DNA of 64,000 bases from Halomonas denitrificans. GTDB lineage: Bacteria > Pseudomonadota > Gammaproteobacteria > Xanthomonadales > Wenzhouxiangellaceae. The stretch lies in the NCBI GenBank assembly GCA_019800895.1, contig JAHVKF010000002.1:1-64000 (forward strand). The letters run 5' to 3'. A model generated the notes under the pieces. It did not search any database and had not been told where the DNA came from. It saw only the letters and a program-made list of their open reading frames with translations. Shown in pieces: positions 18,034-26,801 of the stretch (its first letter is position 1; each line of letters opens with the position of its first letter). The position numbers and the translations under genes are program-made.

Positions 18034-18324
18034 TCAAAGCCGATCCGAAAGATCCACCCAATACGGATTCCTCTGTTCGATCAGCTGCACCTTCCACCAA
18101 TGTTTCCAGGCCTTCAACTGCTTCTCCCGCGCAATCGCCTCGACGGCGGTCGAGAAGTACTCCACGTGAATTAGTCGATGAACGCGATGCGTCCGCGTGA
18201 ACCCCTTGACCGCACCGTTTCGATGAGCTTCGAGGCGTGCGACGAGATCCCGCGTCACGCCGATGTAGAGCGTGCCGTAACGTCGGCTGGCGAGGATGTA
18301 CACGACAAAGCGACCGAACTCCAT
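18034..18324 (-). CDS. GIY-YIG nuclease domain protein (module 1)
   Basis: 96 residues, a single GIY-YIG domain of the small UvrC-N/YhbQ-like type. Motif residues: YIL at 9-11, YIG at 20-22, the Arg/His stretch LVARLEAHR, and catalytic Glu E68 in AIAREKQLK. The C terminus, WWKVQLIEQRNPYWVDLSDRL, is typical of this family. The start MEFGRF aligns with the second copy; a Met 12 codons earlier is possible. It has 82 of 96 residues identical to the protein at 23602-23889, and both sit next to the same ordered repeat block. The likely role is cutting structured DNA such as the adjacent hairpins; this is inference. Confidence 0.9.
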   Translation of the reverse strand: MEFGRFVVYILASRRYGTLYIGVTRDLVARLEAHRNGAVKGFTRTHRVHRLIHVEYFSTAVEAIAREKQLKAWKHWWKVQLIEQRNPYWVDLSDRL

Positions 18325-18409
18325 GACCCGAGGATGGACGGGTCGGGCGTTCCAAAGCATCCGGAAAACGTCCCGGCGACTCGTAAGAATTCCGCTCGGT
18401 GTTCGAAAG

Positions 18410-18735
18410 ACACTGGGCCCTGAATCGAGTTCAGGGCGACTGGAGGGGAGGCAGCATACTCCTGGTCACCCTGAATCGAGTTCAGGGCGACCTGGGGGGG
18501 CAGCATACTCCTGGTCACCCTGGATCGAGTTCAGGGCGACAGCGGTCGGGCGGCGCGCGCCAACAGCCCGTCAGAGCGTCTCTACGGAACCCACGTGTTT
18601 TCGCCTTTTCCCGACGGCCCGACTCGGCTCGGGTCCGAGATGCCTTGCCCCCTCCTGTGCCCCGACTCGGACTGTGTCCCCACTGATGCCTCCCCCGTCG
18701 CCCTGAACTCGATTCAGGGCCCAGTGTCTTTTTTT
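18410..18735. repeat. D-type palindromes, 52-bp tandem
   Basis: Three copies of CCTGAATCGAGTTCAGGGCG near 18419, 18471 and 18522, separated by a repeated GGCAGCATACTCCTGGTCAC linker, plus another at about 18702. No gene in 18325-18906. Confidence 0.85.
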
Positions 18736-18906
18736 CGACGGAGTCCTAGGCCACCGACACGACCCCTCGGGAAAACCCGGGATTCGCGCCAAAGCATTCC
18801 CCGACAAGGGGCAAGGGTCGGCATGGATGAAAGCAGGCGAAAACACCGCCGGGCGGCTTCCTTCATTGGCGAAACCGCTCAGACGGTTTGTCGGCCAACC
18901 ACCCCC

Positions 18907-19449
18907 TCAGGGATCGGCATCCACCATGGCGGTGTAGTCGATGCGCCGGTCGCGCTCCGGGCCGCAGACGAGGGAGCCGCTCATGCGGGCCCGGAAGGTG
19001 CGGCGTTCGGCGTCCTCGATCTCGATCGACGAGGGTTCATCGCCGACCACGGCGGCGTCCTGGCACTTGGTGCCGTCGCCCAGCGTCAGGGTGAAGCGCA
19101 CGGCGGGCGTGTCGCCGTACCGGGAGATCTGGGCCCGGAAGCTGTGGTCGGCGGCACCGGTGATCTCGTCGTTGATGTCCGCGCCGGCCAGCACGGTGTT
19201 CGAGCCGATGCCGGTCACGCTGAGAATGGTTCCGCTGACCGTGCCTTCGAGATCTCCGCTGTACTCGACGCGCCACTCGGTACCGTCGCCCTCGCTGTTG
19301 TCGACGTTCGACGACGGCGTCGCCTGCGGGGCGTCAGTGGCTGCTGCGGACTCGGGCTTCCCGGCCGGGGCCGCATCGGCCGCCTCGTCCGAACCACAGC
19401 CGGCGATCAGCGCGGCCAGCGGGATCAAGAGTGTCGGAAGGGTTCTCAT
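18907..19449 (-). CDS. Small lipoprotein of unknown function
   Basis: 180 residues. Signal II peptide with lipobox LIAGC (Cys 18), then GSDEAADAAPAG. A low-complexity Ala/Ser/Pro/Asp linker covers 20-50. The C-terminal 120 residues look like a beta-rich domain with two Cys (TKCQDAA and LVCGPE) that could pair. I do not recognise the family. It lies 78 bp downstream of the acyltransferase gene on the same strand and may share its transcript. It is probably anchored to the inner or outer membrane facing the periplasm. Confidence 0.8.
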   Translation of the reverse strand: MRTLPTLLIPLAALIAGCGSDEAADAAPAGKPESAAATDAPQATPSSNVDNSEGDGTEWRVEYSGDLEGTVSGTILSVTGIGSNTVLAGADINDEITGAADHSFRAQISRYGDTPAVRFTLTLGDGTKCQDAAVVGDEPSSIEIEDAERRTFRARMSGSLVCGPERDRRIDYTAMVDADP

Positions 19450-19527
19450 AGCAACGCTCCTGGATCGATCTCGAACCAGCGATCACCCTAACCGAGCCGC
19501 GCCGTGCCCCGCAAACGGGCCGAGCGG

Positions 19528-20781
19528 TCACTCGCAGGTGCCCCGGGCGGCCGGACCCGGCACCGCCACCTCCCGCGCGATACCCGGCGCGCCGATCGGC
19601 TTGAGCCCGAACAGCGGCCGCAACCACCGCACGCGGCGGACAACGTATTCGTGCAGCACCAGGCAACCCAGCACCGTGCCGCCGACGACCAGCAGCGGCT
19701 CGACCACCGGGCCGAGCGCGTACGGCGTCAGCCCGGCACCGATCAGCACCGTCAGCGTCTGGTGCAGGATGTACCACGACACCACCGCCTCGGTGGCGTA
19801 GGCCAGCCCGCGGAACGGCCGGTTCAACGCGTACGCCCCCCAGCCCAGCACCGCGACCAGCCAGAACCACAGATTGAAGCTCTGGACGAAGCCGCTGGCG
19901 ATGTCCACCCAGCCGATCCGCTCCAGGCCCAGGAACCAGATCGCGAGCAGCGCCAGGTAGCTGGCCGCCGCCAGCGGCAGCGCCGCCCACCGGAGCCGGA
20001 CCAGTTCGCCCCAGGGCCCGTCGCTGCGGCCGAGCAGATAGCCGATGAAGAACGCGGTGCAGTAGGTCGCGTGGCCCTGCGGGTCGTTGAAGAACGCGTT
20101 GGTCTGCGGCGCGTCGCCCCAGACCGCCTTGATGGCCACGAACGGCACCACCGGCAGCACGAACAGCCACGCCCCACGCACCCCCCGCAGCCGCGCGATG
20201 GCGCGTTGCACGAAGCCCGACCGCAGCGCCGGTAGCAGCAGCGCCAGCAGCAGCGTGTAGGTCAGCAGGTAGGGCAGGAACCAGAGGTGGTTCCAGGTCA
20301 CGCCGATCTCCGAGCCGTCGAAGGCCCCGTCCGGCCAGGGCCGGAGGGTGAAGTAGGCGGCCAGGAAGTCCAGGTAGCCGCCACTCCACGCGCCGTTGGC
20401 CTGGGCCTGCAACCAGGCCTGCGGCGGCACGATCACCGCCATGCCGAACAGCAGCGGGACCAGCAGTCGCTTCGTCCGAAGCCAGGCGAAGCGCGGACCC
20501 GACACCTTGTCGAGCAGGAAATGGACGACCGTGCCCGAGATCAGGAACAGCAGTTCGAGGCGCCATTGGTTCACCAGCACCATCGGAAACTTCAGCCAGT
20601 CGGCCGTGTACTGCGACTTGACGTGCCAGCCCCAATCAGCGACATAGAACATGCCGCAGTGGTAGAGGATCAGCAGCGCGAAGGCCAGCACGCGCAGCGC
20701 GTCGATGTCGTGGCGACGGGCCGCCGTCGATGGCGGACCGGGGTTGGGTAGACTGCTGGCGGCGCTTCGAGTCGCGTTCAT
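19528..20781 (-). CDS. Membrane acyltransferase, family 3 (OpgC-like)
   Basis: 417 residues with about ten membrane helices. The family-3 hallmark is at the N terminus: RRHDIDALRVLAFALLILYHCGMF, with the catalytic-type His in RRHD. LWFLPYLL and HQTLTVLIG-type helices follow, as in OpgC/OafA proteins that transfer acyl groups to glycans. It could decorate periplasmic glucans or surface polysaccharide; the substrate is unknown. The start MNATRS gives a short Ala/Ser/Pro-rich leader. It is divergent from the LytTR operon across a 150-bp region, so the LytTR regulators are candidates to control it. Confidence 0.9.
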   Translation of the reverse strand: MNATRSAASSLPNPGPPSTAARRHDIDALRVLAFALLILYHCGMFYVADWGWHVKSQYTADWLKFPMVLVNQWRLELLFLISGTVVHFLLDKVSGPRFAWLRTKRLLVPLLFGMAVIVPPQAWLQAQANGAWSGGYLDFLAAYFTLRPWPDGAFDGSEIGVTWNHLWFLPYLLTYTLLLALLLPALRSGFVQRAIARLRGVRGAWLFVLPVVPFVAIKAVWGDAPQTNAFFNDPQGHATYCTAFFIGYLLGRSDGPWGELVRLRWAALPLAAASYLALLAIWFLGLERIGWVDIASGFVQSFNLWFWLVAVLGWGAYALNRPFRGLAYATEAVVSWYILHQTLTVLIGAGLTPYALGPVVEPLLVVGGTVLGCLVLHEYVVRRVRWLRPLFGLKPIGAPGIAREVAVPGPAARGTCE

Positions 20782-20931
20782 GGCGGCGGCCTCGCTGGAT
20801 GGAAACTGCAACCAGCTTGCGCGCGACGTGGACCCCGCGCCAGCACGAAGGGCTGCGGGGACGGGCCGCGGGGACGAACCGCGGCAGGGTGGGACGAGCC
20901 GTGGGCCGAGCCGCGGCGGACCGGAGAAGCG

Positions 20932-21792
20932 ATGACGCTCGACGATTGGCAGCGACACGAGACCCGCAACACGGCCCTGCTGTGGACCGGGTTCTTCGTC
21001 GTCCAGACCACCGCCAACATCGCCATCATCCGCGCCGACCTCGCGCGGATCGCGCTCGATTACCCGCTGTGGGCGGTACTGACCGCCGAGATCAGCTCGG
21101 CCGCCGTGCTGCTGGCGCTGATCCCCGTGCTGCTGGCCTTCGACCGGCGCTTTCCGATCCAGCCGCCGAACCTGCTCCAGCACGCCGCGGCCCACCTGCT
21201 GTTCACCGTGCCCTGGTCGGCCCTGCACGTGGCCGCCATGGTGGCGCTGCGCAAGCTGGTCTGGGCCGCGCGCGGCCAGACCTACGAGTTCGGCCCGCTG
21301 CTCGGCGAGTTCGGCTACGAGTACCTGAAGGACGTGCGGACCTACTCGGCGATCCTGGCCATCGTGTACCTCTATCGCTTCGTGATCCGGCGGCTGCGAG
21401 GCGAGGCGAAGTTCGTGCCCGAGGGGCACGCGCCCGACGGCGACCCGGACAACGACACGACGCGCGCGCCGGACCGCTTCCTGGTCAAGATGCTGGGCAA
21501 GGAGTTCCTGGTCCGCGTCGACGACATCGACTGGATCGAGGCCGCCGGCAACTACGTCACCCTGCATGTCGGAAGCAAGCCCTACATGCTGCGCGAGACC
21601 ATGGCCTCGATCGAGACCCGCCTGGCCGATCGCGGCTTCGCCCGCGTCCACCGCTCCGCCATCGTCCGCCTCGATCGCGTCGACCACATCGAACCCTTCG
21701 ACACCGGCGACGCCCGTGCCCACATGACCAGCGGCGCGCAGGTCCCGGTCAGCCGCAGCTACCGGCAGCAGCTGAAGGAGCGCCTGGCGTGA
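20932..21792 (+). CDS. Membrane-bound LytTR-domain transcription regulator (1)
   Basis: 286 residues. Four predicted membrane helices cover about 15-155. The C-terminal LytTR DNA-binding domain (about 180-284) has FLVKMLGKEFLVRVDDIDWIEAAGNYVTLHV and GFARVHRSAIVRLDRVDHIE, the usual beta-strand core. It has no receiver domain, so the membrane part probably senses the signal. Its TGA overlaps the GTG start of a second LytTR gene. It is divergent from the acyltransferase. Confidence 0.92.
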   Translation: MTLDDWQRHETRNTALLWTGFFVVQTTANIAIIRADLARIALDYPLWAVLTAEISSAAVLLALIPVLLAFDRRFPIQPPNLLQHAAAHLLFTVPWSALHVAAMVALRKLVWAARGQTYEFGPLLGEFGYEYLKDVRTYSAILAIVYLYRFVIRRLRGEAKFVPEGHAPDGDPDNDTTRAPDRFLVKMLGKEFLVRVDDIDWIEAAGNYVTLHVGSKPYMLRETMASIETRLADRGFARVHRSAIVRLDRVDHIEPFDTGDARAHMTSGAQVPVSRSYRQQLKERLA

Positions 21793-22589
21793 ACCTGCTC
21801 GGCGCGCTGGCGCCGTTTCGCGGCCTGGCTGCCGCACGACTGAGCCGCACGACCTCGGCCGAGCTCCTGACCCTGGCCGGCGCGACCGTCGTGGCCCTTC
21901 TGGTGTATTGCGTGGGCCACGCCACCCTGACCGCCGAGCCGCTGATGTTCGGCCGCTCCCTGGCCTGGTCGCTGGCGCACGGCGCCGGGCTGGCAGCGCT
22001 GCTGGCCGGTGCGCGATCCGCCGAGCGCGTCGATCGAGCCTGGATGCTGCCGATCTCGCTCGTCGTCGGGTTGGGCACGAGTACGGCCGTGCTGATGATG
22101 GGAGGCCGGCTGCTCGCCGGCGCGTGGCTGCTTCCCGACTACGTCACGTCCACGACCTACGCCGCTGGCGCAGTCGCGCTGACCTGGCTGGTCCGACCCG
22201 GCCCCGCGTCGGAGCGTGTGCTGCTGGTCGACTTCGGAACCGCGCGCGAGCGGATCGCGATGGGCTCGATCCTGGCCGCCCACGGGGCTCGCAACTACGC
22301 CGAACTGCACCTGGTCGACGATCCCCGCCCGGCCCTGGTCCGCAGCACCCTGTCCGGACTGGAGAACGAGTGCGGGGGCCAACTGGTCCGCGTCCAGCGA
22401 TCCTGGCTGGTCAACCCGGACCACCTGGAGCGGCTGCTCCAGGGGCCACGCGGCACGCTTCGGATCCAATTGAAGGGCGGGCTCGAAGTCCCCGTCAGCG
22501 CCCGCTACGCCGAGGCCGTCCGATCCGACCCGCGCTTCGTCCCGGCCCGTGCCGATTCGTCCCCGGAGGCTGGACGCGAAGCGGTCTGA
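21789..22589 (+). CDS. Membrane-bound LytTR-domain transcription regulator (2)
   Basis: 266 residues from a GTG that overlaps the preceding TGA (GTGA). About four membrane helices (25-145) precede a LytTR-like domain at about 155-255: ERVLLVDFGTARERIAMGSI, ARNYAELHLVDD and GGQLVRVQRSWLVNPDHLERL. The LytTR match is more diverged than in regulator 1; the motif residues N-x-A/V and R-x-H/QRS are kept. Tight coupling suggests the two act as a heterodimer or a sensor/regulator pair. The frame is also open far upstream, but the coupled GTG is the natural start. Confidence 0.85.
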   Translation: MNLLGALAPFRGLAAARLSRTTSAELLTLAGATVVALLVYCVGHATLTAEPLMFGRSLAWSLAHGAGLAALLAGARSAERVDRAWMLPISLVVGLGTSTAVLMMGGRLLAGAWLLPDYVTSTTYAAGAVALTWLVRPGPASERVLLVDFGTARERIAMGSILAAHGARNYAELHLVDDPRPALVRSTLSGLENECGGQLVRVQRSWLVNPDHLERLLQGPRGTLRIQLKGGLEVPVSARYAEAVRSDPRFVPARADSSPEAGREAV

Positions 22590-22639
22590 GCACGATTCTC
22601 GGGGCACACCCCGAAGCCATCGTCTCGAAGGAAGCGCCC

Positions 22640-23191
22640 ATGACCGCACCCTGCACCCGCGCCACGATCCTCGTCGCCGCACTTCTGCTGATCCTCCCCC
22701 CGGCCGCGCCGGCCGCCGGACTCGACGACCCCGGAGCCCAGGGCCCCGGTCCGGCAGAACGCCGCGACGCGCCCCATCGCCCATCCCCGGGCCCAGCGAC
22801 CGACGAAGACCTCCTCCGCACCCTGAAGACCGAAACCTGGCCGCGCGCCTACCGGACCCGGGATGTCGCGCTGCTGGAATCGATCCTGGCCGAGGAGTTC
22901 GTGCTGATCGACGCCAACGGCGGCATCACCGACCGCCGCACGGAGCTGTCGACCCTGCCCGACTATCGCTGGACCCACGATCACTTCGACTACCGCATCG
23001 ATCACCTGGAAATCATCGACCACCACACCGCCATCGTCGCCGGCACAGGAGAGGCCCATGGCACGCGCGACGGCACGCCCTATTGCCTGAGCTATCGCTC
23101 CAGCAACGTCCTGGTCCGGAGAGACGAAAGCTGGCGCGCCGTCCTGTCGCATGTCTCCGGCGTCGACACCGGGTGCGAGGACACCGACTGA
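22640..23191 (+). CDS. Exported SnoaL/DUF4440-like protein
   Basis: 183 residues. Signal peptide ATILVAALLLILPPAAPAAG, then a Pro/Gly linker to about 55. An NTF2-like cone domain follows: WPRAYRTRDVALLESILAEEFVLIDANGGITDRRTEL and YRSSNVLVRRDESWRAVLSHVSG, typical of DUF4440 proteins. These bind or turn over small molecules; no ligand can be named. It begins 50 bp after the LytTR operon on the same strand. Its last 100 bp overlap the read-through end of the opposite GIY-YIG gene. Confidence 0.85.
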   Translation: MTAPCTRATILVAALLLILPPAAPAAGLDDPGAQGPGPAERRDAPHRPSPGPATDEDLLRTLKTETWPRAYRTRDVALLESILAEEFVLIDANGGITDRRTELSTLPDYRWTHDHFDYRIDHLEIIDHHTAIVAGTGEAHGTRDGTPYCLSYRSSNVLVRRDESWRAVLSHVSGVDTGCEDTD

Positions 23192-23889
23192 GTCCGTGTG
23201 CTGATCAAACCCCGACCCGCTGTCCTCCAGTTGCCCCCACTGGATCGCTCGACTCGCGAAACCCACGATGCCCCCGTAGCCCGGGTAAGCGAAGCGCACC
23301 CGGGACCTGTCCTGAACCTGCGAAACCCTCGGGTGCGCGCAAGGCGCTTACCCGGGCTACTCTGGCCGAGTTCCCACCACTCGAATCGCACGCCCGGGCT
23401 CCCCTGTTCCGTCGTCCCAAACTTGATTTGGGACCCAGTGTCTTCGCCCTTGCCCGTCGTCCCAAACTCGATTTGGGACCCAGTGTCTTCCCCCCCCAGC
23501 CCGTCGTCCCAAACTCGATTTGGGACCCAGTGTCTTCCCCCCCCCCAACCCGTCGTCCCAAACTCGATTTGGGACCCAGTGTCTTTGCCTCCACGATTTC
23601 GAAGCCGATCCGAAAGATCCACCCAATACGGATTCCTCTGTTCGATCAGCTGCACCTTCCACCAACGCTTCCAGGCCTTCAACTGCTTCTCCCGCGCAAT
23701 CGCCTCCATCGCCGTAGCAAACCTCTCGACATGCACAAGGCGGTGCACGCTATGCGTCCGAGTGAACCCGGCGACCGCTCCGGACCGATGAGCCTCGAGC
23801 CGAGCAACAAGATCACGCGTCACGCCGATGTACAGCGTGCCGTTGCGTCGGTTGGTCAGGATGTAGACCGCAAAGCGCCCGGAGTCCAT
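23092..23889 (-). CDS. GIY-YIG nuclease domain protein with stop-codon loss (module 2)
   Basis: The first 96 codons (23602-23889) encode a GIY-YIG protein 85% identical to the one at 18034-18324: YIL 9-11, YIG 20-22, E68. In copy 1 the codon after DLSDRL is TGA. Here it is CGA (23599-23601), so translation would run on for about 169 codons through the E palindromes (KDTGSQIEFGTT repeated) and into antisense of the DUF4440 gene. The extension is clearly repeat DNA, not an evolved domain. The nuclease core looks intact, but the protein may be unstable. Confidence 0.85.
   Translation of the reverse strand: MDSGRFAVYILTNRRNGTLYIGVTRDLVARLEAHRSGAVAGFTRTHSVHRLVHVERFATAMEAIAREKQLKAWKRWWKVQLIEQRNPYWVDLSDRLRNRGGKDTGSQIEFGTTGWGGGRHWVPNRVWDDGLGGEDTGSQIEFGTTGKGEDTGSQIKFGTTEQGSPGVRFEWWELGQSSPGKRLARTRGFRRFRTGPGCASLTRATGASWVSRVERSSGGNWRTAGRGLISTRTQSVSSHPVSTPETCDRTARQLSSLRTRTLLER
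23277..23585. repeat. C inverted pair plus four E palindromes (module 2)
   Basis: An inverted pair of C elements (23277-23361; arms about 28 bp) is followed by E units at 23411, 23456, 23503 and 23552. The spacing is 45, 47 and 49 bp because a C-tract in the linker varies in length. The last unit lies against the second GIY-YIG gene, as in module 1. Confidence 0.93.
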
Positions 23890-23974
23890 GAGCGCAGGAT
23901 GGCGGCGATTGGAGCGCAAGTCGTCGGGGAAACGACTGCATCGAGTGTAGGAAATCAGCCAGAAAAGCAAAAGT

Positions 23975-24215
23975 CGCTGGGTCCCGGGTCAAGCCCGGGA
24001 CGACAGAAATTCAGACCGACCTTTCCTCTTTTCCAGTCGCCCCGCACTTGATGCGGGGCCCAGTGACTTCCCCATCCGTCGCCCCGGACCTGATCCGGGG
24101 CCCAGCGACTTCTTTTTTGCCGTTGCCCGCGCAAAAGAAAGCCCGAGTGCGCTGAGCGCACACCCGGGCTTCCTCATCCCGTCGCCCCGCACTGGATGCG
24201 GGGCCCAGCGACTTT
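23975..24215. repeat. D palindromes between convergent-free genes
   Basis: Four D units (near 23975-24005, 24037-24068, 24078-24110 and 24181-24215) with stem sequences such as CCCGGGTCAAGCCCGGGACG and CCCCGCACTTGATGCGGGGC. They lie downstream of the DUF305 gene and could act as transcription terminators or mRNA stabilisers. No gene in 23890-24221. Confidence 0.85.
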
Positions 24216-24221
24216 GGAGTA

Positions 24222-26678
24222 TTACCCCCGCAACTTCGCCGCCACCCCCCGCAGCACCCCACGCAGGCTCTCCACCCGCTGCTGGTTCCGCGCTCCACGG
24301 ACCTGCTCGCCTTCCAGCGCCACGGCCAGCGACTCCAGCTGCCCGGCAATCGCCGTATCCAGCCGCTTGCTCTCCATCGCCACCGAAGCCCTCGCCAGTG
24401 CGCGCTCGAGGTCCACGATCATCCGGTTCTCGATCGCGTCCTCGCGCTTCAGCTGGTCGACGTAGGCACCGGCCACGACCGGGTGGTCGGGCCACTCGAC
24501 CGGGAACTGCTGCTGCGGGTTGAACTCGGGGCCGGGGTCGGCGAGCGCCGCGGCGGCGATTTCGTTGGCGGTCAGGAACTCGCTGGGCTCGAGCGCGAAC
24601 ACGTCCAGCCCGCGGGCAATTTCCGAAGCGTAGACGCGGCCGTCGAAGAAGTAGGCCGACCAGTAGCCGCCCGAGACCAGGTGCTCGTCGCTGACCGGGC
24701 CGCGGTCGAAGTAGGCGATCTCGACCGCGTTCTCCGAATCGGTGAAGTCCATGATCGACAGCCCGCCCTGGTACCAGGCCTGCAGGAAGATGTCGCGGCC
24801 CGGCACCGGCACCACCGAGCCGTTGTGCGCCACGCAGTTCTCCGTGACGGTCTGCGGCGCCGGCATCTTGTAGTAGCCCCGGAACTCGAGCTGGCCGTCG
24901 ACGATGTCGTAGATCGCGTCCGCACCCCAGGTCAGCGGATCGGACACGCGGCAGCGCGGCCGGCTACCGCCGCCCCACTCGTCGGTGAACACCACCTTGG
25001 TGCCGTCGTTGTTGAAGGTCGCCGAGTGCCAGTAGGCGAAGCCCGGGTCGACCACCGCGTCGATCCGCTTCGGGTTCATCGGGTCGGTAATGTCGAACAG
25101 CACGCCGTTGCCAGAGCAGGCACCCGCGGCGATGTTCGTTTCCGGGAACACCGTGATGTCGTGGCAGTGATCGGTCTCGTTGGTTTCCTGCGTGGCCTCG
25201 CCGTGGTCGCCGCCGCGCCACAGACCGGCCAGCGCGCCGGTCTCGTCGTCGGCAAATACTGCGGGGCTATCGACGATGCGCGCCGAGGCGGGATCGGCCA
25301 CCGGAATCTCGATCACGTCGATCCGGAACAACGCCGTACGCTCGTCACCGGGCAGCTCGTCGACGCAGATCTCCAGCTCTTCCTGCTCGCGCACCGAGCT
25401 AGTGCCCGAGTTGTAGACCACGATGCGCTCGTCGTCGGCCGAGACCACCGAGTGCGTGTGCGAGCCGCGGCAGGTCTGCACCGCGCCGACCTGCACCGGG
25501 GCCGTCAGGTCGCTGATGTCGAAGATGCGGATGCCGCGGAAGCGCTCCGGCGAGACGTCGCCGACCACGCCCTGCAGCCCGCAGTCCAGCCGGCCGCGGT
25601 TCTCCTGGGCCGACATGATCAGCAGGTCGCCGACGATCGACACGTCGCCCTGCCCGCCCGGGCAGACCACCGAGCTGATCAACTCCGGCACCCCGTCGTC
25701 GCCCAGCCGGTAGCTGTTGAAGCCGTGGTAATTGCCGACCACCAGCACGTCGCCGGCTTCGTTCTGGGCGAAGGCCATGTCCGTGTTCGAGAAGCTGCGC
25801 GACGAACTGCGCGAGCTGCGGTCGCCCTCGCCCTTGAAACGGCGGAAGGCCCGGTCGCGGGAATCCTCTTCCTCGTCCGAGGTTTCTTCTTCGCCCTCGT
25901 CCTTGACCGGCTCCAGCGGCAGGTCGGCGGGGTTCTCCGGGTCGAAGAAGCCCGGCGGCTTCGGCAGCGCCGTGATCAGGCGCAGGTTGGCGATCGCCTC
26001 CTCGGCGTCACGGAAGCCGGCCGCCAGGCCAACGCGCGGGTCCGAGCTGATCTGGCTCAGCAGCAGGCTCATCCGCTCGATCTCGGCCGCCTGGTCGTTG
26101 GCCACGTCGCTGACGAACTCGAACAGGATCGGGTCGTAGGCCGAACCGCGCTCCTCGAGCAGCTCGTCGACCATCGTCAGCGCGCCGGCGTGGTGCGAGA
26201 TCATCAGCTGCAGGAAGGTCCGGTCGAAGTCCGACCCCTGCGCCGCGGCCAGCGCCGCCATCTCTTCCTCGGAGGCCATGCCCGCCATCTCGTGGCTCAT
26301 GTGCATGCCGTGGTGGGCCGCCGGATCCGGCACCGGCTCGCCCCGCTCGGCCAGCCAGCCCTGCATGAACTCGATCTCGTCGGCCTGCGCCGTATCGATC
26401 CGCTCCGCGATGTCGACCAGCTCCGGTGTGTTCGTCCGCTCCGCCACCAGCGCCGCCATCTGCGTGGCCTGGTGATGGTGCGGAATCATGTCCTGCATGA
26501 ACTGCACATCCGCCGCCGAATACCGCGACCCCGCAATCCGCGACGCCTCCTCGGCCGACAGCGTCTTGGGCGGCTGGCCGGGGGCACCAGGGTTGATGAT
26601 CGGGGCCTGAGCGAAGGCCGAAATGGACAGAAAAGCAAACGGAATCAACAGCGTGGGGCGCAGGAAACTGTAAGACAT
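24222..26678 (-). CDS. Exported DUF305 plus LVIVD-repeat fusion protein
   Basis: 818 residues. Signal peptide to about residue 24 (LLIPFAFLSISAFAQ). A DUF305 ferritin-like helical domain follows at about 50-215, with FMQDMIPHHHQATQMA (His 67-69), a second His-rich loop HHGMHMSHEMAGM and LMISHHAGAL. After an acidic/Ser linker (about 250-300) the rest resembles an LVIVD/beta-propeller region: GIRIFDISDLTAPVQVGAVQ, VLFDITDPMNPKRIDAV and GLSIMDFTDSENAVEIAYF. DUF305 proteins are often linked to metal (copper) handling; the propeller probably binds a partner. The C-terminal 80 residues are helical. The domain combination is uncommon. Start supported by the signal peptide. Confidence 0.88.
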   Translation of the reverse strand: MSYSFLRPTLLIPFAFLSISAFAQAPIINPGAPGQPPKTLSAEEASRIAGSRYSAADVQFMQDMIPHHHQATQMAALVAERTNTPELVDIAERIDTAQADEIEFMQGWLAERGEPVPDPAAHHGMHMSHEMAGMASEEEMAALAAAQGSDFDRTFLQLMISHHAGALTMVDELLEERGSAYDPILFEFVSDVANDQAAEIERMSLLLSQISSDPRVGLAAGFRDAEEAIANLRLITALPKPPGFFDPENPADLPLEPVKDEGEEETSDEEEDSRDRAFRRFKGEGDRSSRSSSRSFSNTDMAFAQNEAGDVLVVGNYHGFNSYRLGDDGVPELISSVVCPGGQGDVSIVGDLLIMSAQENRGRLDCGLQGVVGDVSPERFRGIRIFDISDLTAPVQVGAVQTCRGSHTHSVVSADDERIVVYNSGTSSVREQEELEICVDELPGDERTALFRIDVIEIPVADPASARIVDSPAVFADDETGALAGLWRGGDHGEATQETNETDHCHDITVFPETNIAAGACSGNGVLFDITDPMNPKRIDAVVDPGFAYWHSATFNNDGTKVVFTDEWGGGSRPRCRVSDPLTWGADAIYDIVDGQLEFRGYYKMPAPQTVTENCVAHNGSVVPVPGRDIFLQAWYQGGLSIMDFTDSENAVEIAYFDRGPVSDEHLVSGGYWSAYFFDGRVYASEIARGLDVFALEPSEFLTANEIAAAALADPGPEFNPQQQFPVEWPDHPVVAGAYVDQLKREDAIENRMIVDLERALARASVAMESKRLDTAIAGQLESLAVALEGEQVRGARNQQRVESLRGVLRGVAAKLRG

Positions 26679-26801
26679 GCTTGGTTCTCGTGGATTGGAC
26701 GGATGCCTGCCGGGCGGGCAAGACCCCGAAATGTAGCAAAGGGGGTGGAGCGGGGCGTATGCAAGAAGTCCTGCAGTGTGACGCTCATCAAGCTATTTCT
26801 G

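Noticed and set aside
15608-18169. 853-codon open frame antisense to the S9 peptidase
   Set aside because: Shadow of the peptidase; it continues through palindromic repeats.
19334-20635. 433-codon frame overlapping the acyltransferase on the same strand
   Set aside because: Shifted frame of the acyltransferase without its motifs.
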